A stretch of DNA of 64,000 nucleotides. Source: Callorhinus ursinus (taxonomy: Eukaryota > Chordata > Mammalia > Carnivora > Otariidae). The position numbers and the translations under genes are program-made. Positions 46,273-57,990 of this stretch are shown here, one piece after another; position 1 is the first letter of the stretch; each line of letters starts with the position of its first letter. The DNA lies in NCBI RefSeq assembly GCF_003265705.1, contig NW_020312848.1, positions 55,905,707-55,969,706 on the forward strand. The letters are read 5' to 3'. The notes beneath the pieces are model-generated. The model was not told where the DNA came from and did no database searches. It saw only the letters and a list, made by a program, of their open reading frames with translations.

Positions 46273-46825
46273 AGAATACTCGTATATTTCTACTGGTAGT
46301 CATATAATGGTTATTCCATATTTGTATCTATTTTGTGTGACAGCTTAAAATCTTCCCAGAATTCCTAGGGTACATGAATTCTATAATTTCTTTTAACTGT
46401 ATCAAGAGGATGGTATTGGGAGACTTTTGAAAGAATTATCTGAAATTATACATAACTGCTGGTTGTGTCACTATGAAGAGCCACATATAAAGTATCACCA
46501 AGGTTACAAATTATTGCAAAGCATTACCAAATTTGGGTGAGGTTTCTAGAGGAAGAGAGCAGCCTATTAGTCAAACAAGAGCATGTACTGAGAACCCACT
46601 GTGTACACATTAATATTAGGTGTTGCTAGGTAAACAGAAACCAAAAAACAGACGAAGGGAAAAACAAACCGGAAGTAGAGTTGATGCAGCAAGTGGTGGT
46701 GACTAAAACTGATAGGATGGGAGAGTAATCACCTTCAGTAAGTTTTACCGATGGAGTGTGCCTAGACCTTAGAGCGGGAGAAAGATCTCAAAGTGGAAAC
46801 TTCGCAGGATATAGAGTAAGATGCC
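46273..46825. other. Intergenic, nothing recognised
   Basis: AT-rich, possible MIR scrap at 46580-46630. Confidence 0.4.
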
Positions 46826-46829
46826 TGGG

Positions 46830-46985
46830 GGGGTTCTAATATCAATTTAGTCACTTGAGTACAAACTTGAACAAATATTTAGCCTCAGTTTGTTCTCCTA
46901 TAACGTGGGTATAATAATGCTGATAAATACCTTACTTCACGAGGTTGCAGTGAGAAATCAATGAAGCAATGACGTGTAAATTGTA
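46830..46985 (+). repeat. MIR fragment
   Basis: AGCCTCAGTTTGTTCTCC then ACTTCACGAGGTTGCAGTGA. Confidence 0.65.
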
Positions 46986-47059
46986 AAAGAGTGAACATAT
47001 TTATTTATATCCGGTGAGGTCCCTGGCCAAACCGTGTGGCTTAATTTCTATCATATATT

Positions 47060-47395
47060 TTCTGCAGCACTTATGCTCAACAGGACACCTGCTTTTTCCT
47101 GCATGTATCAGCAAGCATCCCCTTCCTGTTCTCTCTCAGAATGGACTATGAGCTTTTCAATAGCATGGTTTCTGTTTGCTTTCCATCTGCAAGAAACAAG
47201 GATTCGCACACTATGAACATTCAGTAAATTACTTAACAACAGTGTTTTATATAGAGAGAGTGACTTGAACTGGGGAAGGTACTTTCACATGTGTCATTTA
47301 CCTGCAGCTGTCAGATTCATCTTGCTAGACATGTTTCTGATGTCATGTCACTGTTCAAACGTCAACAGTTTCTCATTTTCTACTGAATGAAGTTT
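47060..47395 (+). repeat. L2 remnants
   Basis: CAGAATGGACTATGAGCTTT and, further right, CATGTCACTGTTCAAACGTC with TTTCTCATTTTCTACTGAAT. Confidence 0.5.
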
Positions 47396-47472
47396 TAAAA
47401 AAATATTTTTAAAATTGAGATATAGTTGACATATAACATTGATTTAGTTTTAGGTGTACAACATCATGATTA
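47396..47472 (-). mobile_element. L1 3' UTR fragment
   Basis: TTGAGATATAGTTGACATAT and TTTTAGGTGTACAACATC: antisense L1 tail. Confidence 0.75.
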
Positions 47473-47504
47473 AAGTCTTAAGTCCTATTTAAATTCTAAG
47501 GCCT

Positions 47505-47600
47505 TGCTAAAAAGTGTGATCCCAAACCTATAGCATTGGCATCACCTGGGAGCTTGTTGGAAATACAGATTCTCCAGCCCCATGGCAGACCTACTGAATC
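47505..47600 (+). mobile_element. MER5A-type fragment
   Basis: GGCATCACCTGGGAGCTTG, then CTACTGAATCAGG. Confidence 0.65.
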
Positions 47601-47879
47601 AGGTCTTTTAACAAAATTCCTAGACAATTCATATCAATTCATATATCCAGCTTTTACTACATCTTCACTCTCTGGCTAAACTTGAAGTGTCACAAGTAAG
47701 CTTCCCAGATTTTGCAAATAAAAGTAATGGATTCCAATACAATTTGAAAACAATGAACACTTTTTTAGTATATCTCAAATGCTTCATGGGACATACTTAT
47801 ATGTGAAATATATATCCATTGTTTATCTGAAATTCAAATTTTACCGGGCTCTCTGTATTTAATCTAGCAATTAAATGCA

Positions 47880-48085
47880 GAAGAGCAGGATCTATGTCTA
47901 ACATAACTTGGGATTCCCCTACAATAGTACAGTGCCTTCCCCAACTGCTCAATGTTTGTTTAAGGAATAGACAGTGAGCCTCTTGAGAACAGGGGTTTCT
48001 CTGGTTTTTACTTATGGTTGTATATTCCCAGGGATTAACGTAGTACCCGGCACACAATAAAGGACCAATAAATATTTCTTAAATG
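47880..48085 (+). repeat. L2 3' end fragment
   Basis: CAGTGAGCCTCTTGAGAACA through CCCGGCACACAATAAAGG and a degraded GAATG tail. This is the last repeat before the CpG island. Confidence 0.65.
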
Positions 48086-48400
48086 AATGCATGAATATTT
48101 CAAGAGCAATCTTCCAATTATGGGCTGGGTTGTGTGTACATATTGTAATAAAAACTGAATATTTTTCTAGTAATTTAAAAAAAACATTGTTTAAAAAGCT
48201 TCTATTCGTACGCTTTTTCATGTTTTAGCTGGCAGAGTTGAGGGCTTGATGGGAACATAATCAAGGGCTCAGAATGTACTCGTCGCAGACCGGGTCCATA
48301 TGGTCACTTGTGGAGAAAGAATCCTATACTCAGGATGCTGACAAGCCTGCAGCAGGCGGGGGTAGGTGACTCCTCCCCCCTCCCAAGCCGTCCAGCCTCC

Positions 48401-48412
48401 CGCGCACGCGCA
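48401..48412. promoter_or_regulatory. NRF1-type site 1 (CGCGCACGCGCA)
   Basis: A near-perfect match to the palindromic NRF1 consensus YGCGCAYGCGCR, about 190 bases upstream of the start codon. NRF1 commonly drives CpG-island promoters. Binding is inferred, not shown. Confidence 0.65.
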
Positions 48413-48463
48413 CAGCCGCGTGCCGACCCCACGGGCCGGTTAGAGGCAGGCGGGGCTCCCGGG

Positions 48464-48474
48464 GCGCGTGCGCG
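48464..48474. promoter_or_regulatory. NRF1-type site 2 (GCGCGTGCGCG)
   Basis: Reverse-complement match to the NRF1 core, 52 bases downstream of site 1, giving a paired arrangement close to the likely transcription start. Confidence 0.6.
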
Positions 48475-48592
48475 GCGGCCTGGGCTGCGGGCCCCTCCTT
48501 TGGCGGGGGCGCGCGGCGCGGAGGACCGCACGGAAAGGGGGAAGTCAGGTGGCCGCTGCCGCCGCCGCCGCCACCGCGGTTTGTCGCCAGAA

Positions 48593-48604
48593 GGAAAATG
48601 GCGG
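48593..48604 (+). promoter_or_regulatory. YY1-like motif over the CAPZA2 start codon
   Basis: GGAAAATGGCGG matches the AAnATGGCGG core recognised by YY1. In many CpG-island genes this element sits just downstream of the start site and contributes the ATG, as here. Function is inferred. Confidence 0.5.
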
Positions 48605-48636
48605 ATCTGGAGGAGCAGTTGTCTGATGAGGAGAAG
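48598..48636 (+). CDS. CAPZA2: CAPZA2 coding exon 1 (F-actin capping protein subunit alpha-2), partial
   Basis: The 13 codons read MADLEEQLSDEEK and end exactly at a phase-0 donor (GAGAAG/GTAAGA). This matches the known start of CAPZA2; the paralogue CAPZA1 begins MADFDDRVSDEEK. The full family protein is about 286 residues, so only the N-terminus is here. CAPZA2 pairs with a CapZ beta subunit and caps barbed ends of actin filaments in the cytoplasm and at the Z-disc. The ATG at 48598 is preceded by GGAAA (A at -3, G at +4), a good Kozak context. It sits in a CpG island, as expected for a housekeeping gene. Reading on without splicing would give a false 85-residue product. Exon 2 (expected to start VRIAAKF) was not seen before the window ends. 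Identification rests on 13 residues plus promoter context. Confidence 0.92.
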
Positions 48637-50190
48637 GTAAGAGCTGCGGAGGCGGCGGAGTCCGTCGTGGGGGAGCCAGTAGAGCCCCGGCGTATCAGCC
48701 CGGAGTATGGCCGCCGGGGAAGGGCATTGGTCTGTGCCCTCGGCTGCCCTTCCTCCTTCTCTCCTCGCTGCGCCCTAGTGCCTGTCCCTGTCAGTCACCC
48801 GAGGCCCCGCGCGGGGGCAGGTCTTTGCCAGGCCTGCTCGCTCCGCTCCTTGTAGGGTGTGTGCTCTGAAAATAGGAAGTGGGAGCCGGGCGGCGGCGCC
48901 TGGCGCGGCGGGCGGGGGCGGGGGGCGCGGAGGGCGGCGGCCGCTGGGGACCCTCTCGTTCCGCCTGGGCCGCAAGGGCCTTGCGCGGGGTCTGGGGACT
49001 GCAGAGGGGTCCGGTCCCGGCCTGGGAGCGGCCCAAGGGCGGTGCTCAGCCCGATGGCCTGACCGGAGACTGCAGCCGGGGTGAGGGGTAAGGGGAAAAA
49101 AAATCGCTTAGGAAGCAGACCTTCACTTCTCCCTTTTACTCCCTCCTCACAGAAACGAAATGCTTCCTTTTCTGGTTCTCTACGCTTTTTTCCTTTGGCG
49201 GTGGAAGTCCTCTCCCTCCCTCCCCCTCTCCTTTTTTTTTCTTTCTTTCTTTTTTGGGCTTTAGCTGTAGGCTTTGCAGCTCCCGTGTTCCCTGGGAGGC
49301 AGCGGAGTTGCTCATAAAACGACCCCCTCCCCATACTTGTTTTCGGCCATGGTTGGCACTAGCCCCTCTGGGGGCCGATTTGGTGGCGCTCCACGGTTCT
49401 GCTAGGACTTCTGAAGAGGGGAGATTGTGCAACTCTTTTTGCTGTATCTTAGATGCTATAACAGCGTTGAAACCAGATGAACGACTTAAATTATCAGGCA
49501 TTTAAAATAAGAAATCTGATCATAGAACTAGTTCTCTTACTTTCATTTTCCCTTGGCTACTGTGAGGGCCCATTCCCATGGGAAGGGGGGGAACCTACTA
49601 ATTTAAGTATTTTCCGGGAAGCACTCTGACGTTTCACAAACTTAGAAGTGACTGACATATAATCTGTGAATAAGATGGTTACAGTTTTCGAAGTGTCCAC
49701 TCTTAATTTCACAGCATTCATTTTTTTTTTTTTAAGTTCCAAAGCAGTACATCCATGTATGAAACACACCTTATGGTGTTTAAGAAATCCTGATGTAAGC
49801 CTAAGGATATTTTCAATTGGAACTTTCTGCTCTGTATCCTGTGATGTGATATAAACTTGCACCGAAATGTAATGTTTTATTGCTTTCCCGATATGAATGT
49901 GTCGAAGTCGGCCTCATCTTCAATTTTGGAAATCCTTTTTTTTCTCTGTGCTCTTTGGTGAAAGTGATAATAAAATAACAAGATGGGGAGAACTACAAGA
50001 TTCTCCATAATTCACAGACCTGGTAGGCAGATCCCTGTATATACAACAGTTGCTGTGTAGTGTTCACATATGTTACATTGGTAGATAACCGTGAGTTGGT
50101 AACGGAAAATGTACTCAGTCGCGTGCACACACGTTTAAAACTAGTGCTAAAAAGTTTTTAAAGGGATTGTCATGTTTTTATTCTACTTTT

Positions 50191-50380
50191 TTTTTTTAAA
50201 GATTTTATTTATTTGGGAGAGAGAATGAGAGAGAGAGAGAGCATGAGAGGGGGAAGGGTCAGAGGGAGAAGCAGACTCCCCGCTCAGCGGGGAGCCCGAT
50301 GTGGGACTCGATCCCGGGACTCCAGGATCATGACCTGAGCCGAAGGCAGTCGCTTAACCAACTGAGCCACCCAGGCGCCC
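50191..50380 (-). mobile_element. Can-SINE class I
   Basis: ATTCTACTTTT and AGTCTACCTTTT flank it. Confidence 0.94.
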
Positions 50381-51049
50381 TAGTCTACCTTTTCTTAAGT
50401 AGTGAGTAGTAGCTTAAGTGGCTAGAATCTGGCTGAAGAGAGTACTCAGTATGAGAGTTCATATAGTCCTGCCCTGTGTTATAAAGGCCTAAAATAGCTA
50501 ATTTTTTTTTCAAAATGAGATGACAAGATTCCTCATTATCTGGCATTCTCAGGGCACTAAACTCTGTAAAGGGGGAGGGGGAGGGTGTCTTACTCTCCAA
50601 TCTTACCAGTTGAAAATTCAAATTTGAAGGAATTTGGTGTTTCTGTTTTTGTTTCGAGTTTTGTAAGACTATTCTGTAGATATTTTCATATGTATTTCAT
50701 TGCCATATTTAGTAATTTAAGAAGACTGACTAAATTTCTGGGTTAAATTCAAGTAACTGGGGAAGTGAAATTCTAACAGTCCTGCCTCTTTAGTTATCTG
50801 AAATTTCTTTTAATAAATTTGGGAGTAGGTTGGGAATAGAATCAGAAATAGAATTTTAAAAGGTGGTATTTTTTAAACTAATACTTAAAGCATGTTACTT
50901 TTTCTGCCCCCTTGTTTGTAATTTTCAAAAATAAGCTTTTAATACTTTTAAGCTGTTGGAATTTCCATTATTGGTTGAAGAGCTGAAGAAGTGAAGCTGT
51001 TAACTTACATAGTACCCATACTTTGTATCTGTGTGGCTCAGAGGATACA

Positions 51050-51225
51050 TTCGTTAATATGTTGTAAGTTTGAGGTGGATTTTATTATTGCAGTTTCACA
51101 GATAAGTGAAATAAGGTTTCAGAAGCTTTAAGTGATTCACCTAAGGACACCTAGGTAAGAAGTGGCAGAGATGGTATTTAATCCTGTTTGTCTGAATCCA
51201 AAGTTGGTGCTCTTGTGACATTATG
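51050..51225 (-). repeat. MIR
   Basis: ACAGATAAGTGAAATAAGG, ATTCACCTAAGGACACC, AAGAAGTGGCAGAG. Confidence 0.7.
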
Positions 51226-51545
51226 CTCCTTTAATAGTTGATAATATGACCCTTTTCTGGGTTTACCTTTGTTTTTAATTTGTTATTAGCCTATATTGAA
51301 AAAGGGGAAACAATAGTTCTTTTTGTTTTTAATAAAAATTGTAAATACCTAACATTAAATAGTGTTGGGCTCTAAATTTAATTTGTGTTTGATAATTTTG
51401 GAACAAAGTTTATTATTGTTTAACACATTTAAAAATTTTACGCTACTGGTATAGTTTCATATATGCTCTAAGGTAGGAAGCATTTTAGAAATTAATCTAG
51501 AGTAACATCTTTGCATGCTTTGTGAGGGTACCACTATGAAATTTA

Positions 51546-51750
51546 TTTTTTATTTTTTTATTTTTTAAAGATTTTATTTATTTATTTGACTGAGACACAG
51601 TGAGAGAGAGAACCCAGGCAGGGGGAGTGGGAGAGGGAGAAGCAGGCTTCCCACGGAGCAGGGAGCCTGATGCAGGGCTCGATCCCAGGACCCTGAGATC
51701 ATGACCTGAGCCGAAGGCAGACGCTTAACGACTGAGCCACCCAGGCGCCC
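51546..51750 (-). mobile_element. Can-SINE class II
   Basis: Target ACCACTATGAAATTTA duplicated exactly. Confidence 0.96.
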
Positions 51751-52422
51751 CACCACTATGAAATTTAATAACCTTTTCACCTTTGGCCACTAGGTTAATA
51801 GGAAATAATATTATCTGAAGAAGCACAGTGAAGTTCTTTAAAGTTACTCATTTGTTGTAGCAGTCCCACAGATCTTTTTACATAGCGTAGAAACTCTAGG
51901 CCAAAAACAGTTTATGTTTTCCGTTCCTGGGGTCAGCTGCATTGTACACTAAAGCAATTCTGTGAATTTGAAATTGTATGAAATTATAGTATAAGGCTGA
52001 AAGCAGAAGCATTATTCCATTTCACACCCCCTCTTACAGAGGGAAGTCACTCCGAAGCTCTAGAAGGAAGACACTTAAAGAAGTTATTGGTTGGAAAGGA
52101 TCTTTTTGGTTTTTTTCCCTATAACCCCTCCTACCTTTCCCTGGTGATAAGAGTGATCCATTTCCATACCTTTATCTTTTATGTCTTGGTGAATGTCTCA
52201 AGTACATAGCTGAGTCCTGACTTCTCTTTTGAGCACTGGTCACACATTTATTGGCTGGTCCTTTTCACAGGAGACAGTTAATGAGATATGTTCAAATGGA
52301 ACCTTCCTAAAAGTAAATTCATAAACCTCCCCCTTCCCCCTACACAAAGTGGGGCAGAAATCTATCTTCCTGCTCATTTTTCTCTTTATTTCTCTATTTC
52401 CATTATTCTAGTCATCCAGGTT

Positions 52423-52616
52423 TTTTTGTTTTTGTTTTTAGGATTTTGTTTATTTGACAGAGAGACAGCAAGAGAGGGAACACAAGCAGGGGGAGTGGGA
52501 GAGGGAGAAGCAGGCTCTCTGCTGAGCGGAGTCCGATGCGGGGCTCGATCCCAGGACCCTGGGATCCTGACCTGAGCTGAGGTAGATGCTTAAAGACTGA
52601 GCCACCCAGGCGTGCT
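52423..52616 (-). mobile_element. Can-SINE class II
   Basis: GTCATCCAGGTT and GTCATCTAGGTT flank it. Confidence 0.94.
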
Positions 52617-53224
52617 GTCATCTAGGTTAACTGCAGCTTTATTTTAATTTTCTCCTTGAGCTCTCTACCTTACAGTCTGTTTCTGAATCTTGTCAGTCCT
52701 ATCATCAAAATGTGTCTTATGCAAATAATTTATTTCTTGCGTGAAAAGGTAATCCATTTATATTAATTTTTAGTTTATTACCTCTCAGTTGACAAGACTA
52801 TTAAATTAATTGTTGTTATTTATGTTGTTAACTACTGTTGTTCAGTAACAAAATTTTACTGTATGAACAGAATGCAAATTGATTGTACCTGTTCTGTGAC
52901 TACATAGTTAAGGAAGAAATAAAGCCAGGGGAGGAAAAGTAGGGTCAGAAGAATGTCTCACAGCTGGTCTTTCCCTTGTATTTGCCACTGCTAGGCTTTG
53001 TTATAAACTCTCTAGACTAATTCCTCCAATTTCCTGTATCTGAGCCATGTTTTAATATGTTGTTTTTGTACTCCCAAACTTCTAGTTGCTGGATCCTCCA
53101 TTGCCTTTACAAGGAAGCCCAACTCTTGAAAATGGTATTCTTGGTCTTGTATTCCATTCTTACCTAAAGAGTTCTGACTCTAATACATACACTGTTATTT
53201 AATCATGCTGTGAATTGAAGGAGA

Positions 53225-53350
53225 CCTACATGCTAGTCCATGTCTAGTGCCTTGGGTAAATAAAGTATGTAACCTCAGCCTCAGTTTCCTCTGAAATGTG
53301 GGGATACATGTAAATGGAATCTGGCATGTAGTAAACACACAGTAAATTGT
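53225..53350 (+). repeat. MIR fragment
   Basis: CAGCCTCAGTTTCCTCTG then ATCTGGCATGTAGTAAACAC. Confidence 0.7.
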
Positions 53351-53498
53351 ATTTTTTTTTTCTGCTGATGACCTCTTATCCACTTTGAGTGTTGGAACTG
53401 CTTCCTGGTCTATCTTCTTTTTTGAAAGATGAAAATCTTACTCATCCCTCAAGATTTATCTCAGATCACATGACTGGCTATAACATATTGTTAGCATT

Positions 53499-53681
53499 TT
53501 TTTTTTCAGATTTTATTTATTTGTTTGACAGCACAAGCAGTCAGAGTGGCAGGCAGAAGGAGAGGGAGAACCAGGCTCCCTGCTGAGCAGAGAGCCTGAC
53601 GTGGGGCTTGATCCCAGGATGCTGGGATTATGACCTGAGCAGAAGGCAGACACTTAACCCACTGAGCCATCCAGGCGCCCC
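53499..53681 (-). mobile_element. Can-SINE class III
   Basis: Flanks AACATATTGTTAGCATT and AACATACCATTAGTATT. Confidence 0.92.
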
Positions 53682-53904
53682 AACATACCATTAGTATTAA
53701 TACAGTTTTTTGCATAGTAGTTATCTGCCTAACTGCCTTTTTTTTCTCTTGTTCAATTGGAATTCCTACGTGCAGAAATAATATGTTTAGCATCTGTCAT
53801 TATGTTGCATGTGATAAGTAGAATGGTTCAATGAGTGAATGAACAAAGGAATCGTGAATTCACAAAATTAAAAAATAGTTTTATGAAAAGTAGAAGTAAC
53901 ATAT

Positions 53905-54099
53905 GGGGTGCCTGGGTGGCACAGTTGGTTAAGCATCTGACTCTTGGTGTCCACTCAGGTCGTGATCGCAGGGTCCTGAGATTGAGTTTGGCTCCTCGCT
54001 CAGCGGGGAGTCTGGGATTCTCTCTCCCTCTCCCCCTCCTGCTTGTGCTCTCTCTCTCTCTTTCGAATTAATAAAGTAAATAAATATTTTTTTAAAAAA
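53905..54099 (+). mobile_element. Can-SINE, older form, one of two sense copies in intron 1
   Basis: GGGGTGCCTGGGTGGCACAG head. AAAAGTAGAA lies on both sides. Confidence 0.92.
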
Positions 54100-54913
54100 G
54101 TAGAATTTGAAGTAAAGTTTTTGAGGGAAAATTTAGTGTACCTAAATTTTCATTTCTAAATAATACTTCAGCTTTTTTTAGATAATCGAATGAAATTTTT
54201 GGTGCTCTTTAAAGTACAAGTGGTGATATTGGCTACGGTTCAAATCATTTACACATGCTAAATATTCTTCATAAGTAGTTTATATAGTTCTCCCTCACTA
54301 CACAATCATAATTTGGTTTCAGAAATTTTGTTCTTATTTGAAAGTAATACAAGTTGCCATCATAATTAATGTAAAATTTAGTGTTCTTGTTAACCAAAAA
54401 GTAAACTAAACCAGTAAGCTATTTATGTAGAAAATATTCCTAATTTCATTCTGTAGATGAATGAATTCTGTCATTGCACCAATAAAATATAAAAAATTCT
54501 ACAGCAAGCAGAAACCTGATAGTTGCTGTACCATTAGTGGAGTTTTTCAGACTTTGCACATTAAAGCAAATTAGTGGTACTTGTTCAGTGCTTTTGGGAG
54601 CCATTTCTACATAAAATAAGGATAGTTAGATACACAGAACATTGCATTTTAGTGTAAAAATATGGGATATAAAAACACTTAGAGCAGAGTGCAAAGTAAT
54701 TTTTTAAAGTTGAAAAGCGTGATGGGAGAACTTGACATACGGTTCTGTGCTCTGACCTAAAAGCCTGATTGCCTGAAGCAGTAAATTACTGCAAAAGATT
54801 ATTGCACGTCAGAAAAAATTAGGGGTTCCATAGAACCATCTATAGTTGTCAAAAAAGGAGAATTTCACAAATTTTTTTTGAAGGTTAGATGTACAATCTT
54901 CACATTCTTTCTT

Positions 54914-55102
54914 TTTTTTTAAGATTTTATTTATTTGAGAGAGAGAGAATGAGAGATAGAGAACACGAGAGGGAAGAGGGTCAGAGGGAGAAGCAGACTC
55001 CCTGCTGAGCAGGGAGCCTGATGCGGGACTCGATCCCAGGACTCCGGGATCACGACCCGAGCCGAAGGCAGTCGCCCAACCTAGGGAGCCACCCAGGCGC
55101 CC
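54914..55102 (-). mobile_element. Can-SINE class I
   Basis: ACATTCTTTCT duplicated. The usual AACTGAGCC is altered to CCTAGGGAGCC. Confidence 0.94.
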
Positions 55103-55604
55103 TACATTCTTTCTCTTAGGACATTTATTTACGTGTTTCACTGTGAACCTAATGATAGAACTTTCCTTACACATTTTAGTTCACTGTGTTTCTGTAAACA
55201 AGGAGTGTAAATAATTTTCAAAAACTACCTCTACATTTATTCATTTACCAAATATATCATACTTCATTTATTTCAGTAACCACAATTTTCCCTGTTTTAA
55301 GGGAATCAGGCTGCATTGTACAATTAATGGCTTATGATATTAATCGTAGCATTTTCCCTTTTTTAGTGGTACATTAAATTATGTCCCTTACATTGATTGT
55401 GAGTCAAGGTAAACAAGGATATAATGCAACAACTAACAACCTAAAATCTTAGCATGAGTGGGTTTGGGAAGGGAGTTTTGTATGGCATTTCCTCATTCTA
55501 TATAATATGTCTAATGTGGGTTAGCACCGGAAGGGCCCTGCTCAGTGAAGTCACATAGAGTTTCAGGCTGTTGGAGGAGTTCGTTGTAAGCTTGGGCTTT
55601 TTGA
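55103..55604. other. Intronic, nothing recognised
   Basis: No supported feature. Confidence 0.4.
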
Positions 55605-56045
55605 TGTGTTATGCGTACACAGTGGAATATTATTCAGCCATGAACAAAGGTAGTATCTTGCTATTTATGACATGGAAAGACCTTGACCGCATTATGCTAA
55701 TAAGTGAGATAAATCAGAAAAAGACAAGTACTGTATGATATCACTTATATGTGAAATCTAAAAAAGATTTAAACACCACCAAAAAAACAGAAGTTGGGAT
55801 AATATTGATGGTATTTAAGGGTACAAATTTGTAATAAGTAGTACATAAGCCATAGAGATGTAATGTACAGTATAATGAATATAGACATAATATATGTAAT
55901 GTATATACTATAATGATGTAAAGTAGTAATGGTAAGTATTGCTTCAATGGCAGTCATATTACAATATATGAATGTATCAAAGTAACATGCTGTACACCTT
56001 AAGTTTACAAAATGTAGCATGTTATATTTATCAAAACAAAAACAA
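55605..56045 (+). mobile_element. Old L1 3' end, sense to CAPZA2
   Basis: GTGGAATATTATTCAGCCAT, then ATCACTTATATGTGAAATCT and ACATGCTGTACACCTTAAG, an L1 ORF2 end and 3' UTR. Confidence 0.8.
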
Positions 56046-56115
56046 ATCTTAAGCTTTTTTCCTCAGTCCTGGCAGCAGTGGGAAGGAAATGTGAATAGCA
56101 AGCACACTGGTTTTT

Positions 56116-56287
56116 ATTTTTCTTTTTAAAAAGTTTTATTTATTTATTTATTATGGGGGGAGGGGACAGGGGAAGAAGGTGAGATATTATGTGAGATAAG
56201 CAGGGCTCTATCTCACAACCCAGAGGTCATGACCTGAGCCAAAATCAGGAGTCAGATACTTAACCAACTGAGCCACCCAGGTGCTCC
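56116..56287 (-). mobile_element. Can-SINE class IV
   Basis: Target ACACTGGTTTTT on both sides. Confidence 0.9.
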
Positions 56288-56775
56288 AACACACTGGTTT
56301 TTGAAGTTTTCCCTCCCCCACCACACATTAAATGTAGAGATCACTACACTTCTGCCCAGGTTTCAGTTAGCTGAAGCAAGTTTCATCTGTAAACCTAATT
56401 TCAGAGGGCTCAGGGGAGGAAAAGAGAACTGCAGTGTTTGTGAGTAGCAGTAATAATACCATAGACTAGGTTTTAGACTGGTGATTTGATCACCTGTTTG
56501 ATAGACACAAGGTTAAGATTATAGATTCATAGATATATTTTATATATATATATGTATGTATATATGGTACAGCATCAAAAAGTAGTCAGTTCATGGAAAT
56601 TCAGAAGACAGAAAAATTACTTCTGCCTAGGAGGATGGTAGACATCAGTTGGGGTGCAAGCTCATGCCAGAGAGCACAACACAGGCAGAAAAAATAGGAA
56701 GCTGGGAACAAAACAGTGTATGAGTTATATCAGGTACTTTGCAAGTAAGATGCAAAGATGAACTGTGCTGTTAAA
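56288..56775. other. Intronic, with (TA)n at about 56535
   Basis: No gene or named element apart from the TATATATG microsatellite. Confidence 0.45.
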
Positions 56776-57172
56776 TAGCACAGGGTTTCTTAACCTCGAC
56801 ATTATTTTTTTTTTTAAGGTTTTATTTATTTGACAGAGAGAGACAGTGAGAGAGGGAACACAAGCAGGCGGAGTGGGAGAGGGAGAAGCTCCCTGCTCAG
56901 CAGGGAGCCCGAGGCGGGGCTCGATCCCAGGACCTCGGGACCATGACCCGAGCCGAAGGCAGATGCTTAACGACTGAGCCATCCGGGTGCCCCTAACCTC
57001 AACATTATTGACATTTGGGGCCGGATAACATTGTGAGGGCTGTTCTGTGCATTGTAGGATGTTTAATAGCATCCTTGGCCCATCTGGTGCCAGTAGCACC
57101 CCCTTCCCTCCAGTCACGGTCATCAGAATGTTTTCCTGTAGGACGGAATTGTCCCTGGTTGAGAGCCATGGG
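56776..57172 (-). mobile_element. MER20 (hAT-Charlie) interrupted by a SINE
   Basis: Antisense MER20: CAGGGTTTCTTAACCTC at the left, then ACATTTGGGGCCGGATAACA, GTGCATTGTAGGATGTTTAA and GGTTGAGAGCCATG at the right. Confidence 0.85.
56807..56992 (-). mobile_element. Can-SINE class II in MER20
   Basis: TAACCTCGACATTATT and TAACCTCAACATTATT flank it. Confidence 0.95.
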
Positions 57173-57875
57173 GTCTAGACAGATTGGAGCTAGTAAGAAC
57201 GGTGGGAACCTGAGTTAAGTGTTAAGACCTGGCTTAAAGTAGTTTCACAGGACATGAAGAAGAAAATGATTGCTAACAGATTTCAGAGTTGGAATCAATA
57301 GGACTTGGTAAATGAATGTAGGGGAAATGGGAGAATCAGGGTAACTCTGAATGCTAAAATCCGGGTAACTGGGAAGTGGTACCACCACTGACAACTAGGG
57401 GATTCAGGAAGAAGATGGATTGCTGGGAGGAATAATGTTGAGTTTGATTTGAGTTACACGGAGTCTGAGATGCTAGCAGGTATCTGTTTGAACATGCCTA
57501 GAAGATAGGGAAATGTAGAAATGGAGCTTGGAGAGAATGGTCAGGCCCAGAGATTTTATATAGATTTGGGAATCCTCCTTTGTGGGTTAAAGCCACAAGA
57601 TGGGATAAGACTTTTAGGAGAAGCTTGACATAGCAAAGAGGAGAGGTCAGAGAGCATATACTTTTGGCTATACTACTATTTAGAAAATAAAAGGAGAGGA
57701 AAAGGTGCAGGTTGATTCTTGAAGTAGAAGTGTGTATGTAGCACAGAGTATGTGCTCATTTCACAGAACTTGAAGAGAATTTCCAGAAGGAGCAGTACCA
57801 GTATTGCAGAGATTAAAAAGAATATAGGTTTGAGAAAAGCCTTTGTACTTAAGGTACAGGGATAGGAAACAAATT
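57173..57875. other. Intronic, nothing recognised
   Basis: Purine-rich sequence. No exon signals I trust. Confidence 0.4.
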
Positions 57876-57879
57876 TTAT

Positions 57880-57990
57880 CTACAGTATGCCACTATCTAT
57901 ACTACATTAATTAATCTCTCAATTTTCAGAGTAATGTTATTGTCTCCATTTTATAGGTGGGAAAACTAGTGCAGATAAGTGGTGGATGGA
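57880..57990 (-). repeat. MIR fragment
   Basis: TCCATTTTATAGGTGGGAAA with degraded flanks. Confidence 0.5.

Larger units (their letters stand above)
48340..49090 (+). promoter_or_regulatory. CAPZA2: CpG island and TATA-less promoter of CAPZA2
   Basis: GC and CpG content rise abruptly at about 48340 and fall after about 49090, in an otherwise AT-rich, SINE-filled window. The island covers the putative promoter, the 5' UTR, exon 1 and the first 450 bases of intron 1. No TATA box is visible. GC boxes (GGCGGGGCT near 48449, GGCGGGGGC near 48498) and two NRF1-type palindromes lie upstream of the ATG. A short GCC-repeat tract at about 48552-48577 is probably 5' UTR. The transcription start is inferred to lie between about 48480 and 48560; it cannot be fixed from sequence. 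Confidence 0.88.

Noticed and set aside
1..48000. MET kinase exons upstream of CAPZA2
   Set aside because: MET is the expected neighbour, but I found none of its conserved exons. The intergenic distance in human and mouse is, as I recall, over 60 kb, so absence is not anomalous.
48308..48640. 110-codon plus-strand frame spanning the CAPZA2 promoter and exon 1
   Set aside because: It has no ATG at its start, is in a different frame from CAPZA2, and is GC-rich promoter sequence.
48598..48855. 85-codon open frame starting at the CAPZA2 ATG
   Set aside because: Only the first 13 codons are exon; the rest reads through the GTAAGA donor into intron.
48795..49334. 179-codon minus-strand open frame, the longest in the window
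   Set aside because: It lies antisense over the CpG island, is rich in P, R, G and K by composition, has no known domain, and GC-rich DNA lacks stops by chance.
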